A stretch of DNA of 64,000 nt. Source: Paractinoplanes aksuensis (GTDB lineage Bacteria; Actinomycetota; Actinomycetes; Mycobacteriales; Micromonosporaceae). The DNA is taken from contig NZ_JAMYJR010000053.1 of NCBI RefSeq assembly GCF_024137025.1, forward strand, positions 1-64,000, in the 5' to 3' direction. A program made the translations under genes and the position numbers. Of this stretch, positions 62,531 through 64,000 are shown one piece after another (the first letter of the stretch is position 1; each line of letters opens with the position of its first letter). The notes under the pieces were generated by a model, which was given only the letters and a program-made list of their open reading frames with translations, made no database searches and was not told where the DNA came from.

Positions 62531-64000
62531 GTGTCGTTGTCCCGTGTCCGTCCCGCCCGCGCGCTCACCGTGCTGTTCGCCCTGCTGCTGGCCGGCCTGG
62601 CCGGCTACGCCGTGGTGGCCAACTGGCAGCAGGCGGCGCTGGTGCGCGAGGTGGCGGCCGCCGGCTCCGACACCGACGCGTACCAGAAGGCGGCCTTCGA
62701 GCTGACCACCGAGATGGCGGTGCTGCAGGGCACCATGCTGGAGCACGACGGCGAGGAACGCGACGAGCTGCTCGCCGCCAACCAGCGGGCCGACGACGCG
62801 ATGGCCCGCATGGCCATGATCGACGAGGAGCACAGCGGCGAGGCCACCGACGTGGCCACCCGGCACCGCAACCTGCGCATGGTCGTCGTGGGCTTCCTGG
62901 CCCAGGTCGACCGGGGTGACATGGGCGCGGCCAAGGTGACCGTCGAAGAGGTGCTCGAGCCCGAGTACACGGCGATGATGAACGAACTGCTGGCCGAGCA
63001 GGACCACCACCTGGCCGACTACGACCGCAAGCAGGCCCAGGCCCTGCAGGAGTCGCGCAACTCGGTGATCGCCGTCCTGGTCGTCTTCGTGGCCGGGCTG
63101 GTCGTGCTGGGCGCCCTGGGCCTGTCCCGCCGCGCCTACCGCCGGCAGGTCGAGGCCATGGCCGGCACCGACCCGCTGACCGGGCTGCGCAGCCGGGCCG
63201 CCTTCGCCGAGCACGTCGCCGAGGCGCTGCCTGGCGAGCCGACCGTGCTGGTCATCAACGTGGACGGGTTCCGCGACGTCAACGAGCAGCTCGGGCACCG
63301 CGTCGGCGACCTGCTGCTGGTCGAGACCGGCCGCCGGCTGGCCTCGCTGGTCCGCGGCGCCGACGTGGTCGCCCGGCTCGGCGGCGACGAGTTCGCCGTG
63401 CTGCTGCGCGACCCCGAGCCCCGGATCGGCGAGACGATCGCGGCCCGCCTGACCGAGGCCTTCGACCGCTCGTTCGTGCTCGACGAGATCACCATCGACC
63501 TCGAGGTCAGCATCGGCGCCGCCACCGCGGCGCCCGGCGAGGACGTCGTCACCGTGCTGCGGCACGCCGACGCCGCCATGCACGAGGCCAAGCAGAACCG
63601 CACCGGCTTCTGCCGCTTCCAGGGCGAGAACCGGCAGGACGCCGCGGCCCGGCTCTCGCTGCTGGGCGACCTGCGCCGCGCCGTCGAGGACCCGGAACAG
63701 CTGACCCTGCACTACCAGCCCAAGGTCGCGGTCGACACGGGCGAGCTGGTCGGCGTCGAGGCCCTGGCCCGCTGGCACCACCCGGAGCGCGGCCCGGTCT
63801 CACCGGCCGACTTCATCCCGGTCCTCGAGGTCACCAACCTCATGCACCGCTTCACCGAGCGGGTGCTGACGATGGCGCTGCGACAGGCCCGGACCTGGCT
63901 CGACGCCGGCCACCGGGTGCCCATCGCCGTCAACGTGTCGGCCCGCAGCCTGCTCGATCCGCAGTTCCCCGACCGAGTGGCGACGCTGCTGGCCGACAGC
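62531..64000 (+). CDS. membrane GGDEF-EAL protein, cut by the window end
   Basis: 490 codons are visible from the GTG at 62531, which has GGAGG five bases upstream; no stop is reached. Order: membrane helix (about residues 10-30), an extracytoplasmic helical domain of about 145 residues rich in Met, Glu and Asp, a second helix (about 178-200), a GGDEF domain (TDPLTGLRSRAAFAEH, RLGGDEFAVLL near 283), and the start of an EAL domain (LHYQPKVAVDTGELVGVEAL, ARWHHPERGPVSP). This is the layout of a chemoreceptor-like periplasmic-sensing cyclic-di-GMP enzyme. Both sites seen so far are intact. Confidence 0.9.
   Translation, partial: MSLSRVRPARALTVLFALLLAGLAGYAVVANWQQAALVREVAAAGSDTDAYQKAAFELTTEMAVLQGTMLEHDGEERDELLAANQRADDAMARMAMIDEEHSGEATDVATRHRNLRMVVVGFLAQVDRGDMGAAKVTVEEVLEPEYTAMMNELLAEQDHHLADYDRKQAQALQESRNSVIAVLVVFVAGLVVLGALGLSRRAYRRQVEAMAGTDPLTGLRSRAAFAEHVAEALPGEPTVLVINVDGFRDVNEQLGHRVGDLLLVETGRRLASLVRGADVVARLGGDEFAVLLRDPEPRIGETIAARLTEAFDRSFVLDEITIDLEVSIGAATAAPGEDVVTVLRHADAAMHEAKQNRTGFCRFQGENRQDAAARLSLLGDLRRAVEDPEQLTLHYQPKVAVDTGELVGVEALARWHHPERGPVSPADFIPVLEVTNLMHRFTERVLTMALRQARTWLDAGHRVPIAVNVSARSLLDPQFPDRVATLLADS

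Noticed and set aside
60991-62919. single 642-residue fusion of monooxygenase N-terminus with downstream sequence
   Set aside because: After residue 99 the frame is a shadow of the NRAMP remnant and of the GGDEF-EAL gene. The open frame is a by-product of GC content.

Overview
The window is a 64 kb chromosomal piece of a high-GC actinomycete. Very GC-rich codons, many GTG/TTG starts, overlapping GTGA/ATGA gene junctions, a eukaryotic-type UDPGP enzyme, an iron box of the DmdR/IdeR type and five membrane-anchored GGDEF or GGDEF-EAL proteins all fit a filamentous actinobacterium. My best guess is Micromonosporaceae of the Actinoplanes type; this is inference from gene style, not from a marker gene. 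No rRNA, tRNA or CRISPR array was seen.

Layout. 0-5 kb: SDR/LysR divergon, a GGDEF-EAL protein and a TetR-redoxin-like fusion sharing an operator-like palindrome. 5-13 kb: a small HTH protein coupled to a shortened PPDK-like phosphotransferase, PRC-barrel and PEBP proteins, and an MFS-SDR-flavoprotein operon. 13-20 kb: a class A penicillin-binding protein with a repetitive cytoplasmic tail (next to a suspicious pure G/C tract), then a membrane protein/GGDEF-EAL/GGDEF operon. 20-25 kb: MarR/AhpD-like peroxidase divergon with two matching operators, LexA-like repressor, proline racemase family enzyme with a DMT exporter, pentapeptide-repeat protein. 25-33 kb: small secreted and membrane proteins, then the first candidate conflict locus. 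It is a three-gene operon (nucleosidase, 98-residue membrane peptide, beta-propeller lipoprotein) opposite a 1235-residue TIR/cyclase-like/AAA/TPR protein. 33-53 kb: housekeeping and accessory genes (UGPase, Lon, FhuF-like reductase under an iron box, CBM6-DUF1996 protein, GGDEF, quinone oxidoreductase/MarR, MFS/TetR, GDPD-CBM6, PfkB kinase, hydrolase, CPBP protease, XRE/aldo-keto reductase) with three decayed genes. 53-59 kb: the second candidate defence locus, a tightly coupled four-gene operon (DUF4365-like nuclease, unknown protein, winged-helix protein, dual P-loop HerA-type ATPase) of visibly lower GC. 59-62.4 kb: a graveyard made of an IS630-type transposase with a frameshift and lost 3' end, a sigma-54-activator core fragment, a stub of a propane/alkene monooxygenase alpha subunit and a 5'-truncated NRAMP transporter. 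The window ends inside another GGDEF-EAL gene.

How genes work together. The nucleosidase tail and the membrane peptide head carry the same roughly 24-residue Gly/Asn/Gln motif, suggesting homotypic assembly of an enzyme on a membrane partner, possibly under the control of the divergent TIR-STAND protein. The HerA operon looks like a nuclease-translocase DNA-targeting machine. The graveyard is best read as the remains of a mim/prm-type monooxygenase locus with its divergent activator, collapsed around an insertion sequence. Functional statements on both defence candidates are inference from domain motifs and gene order.
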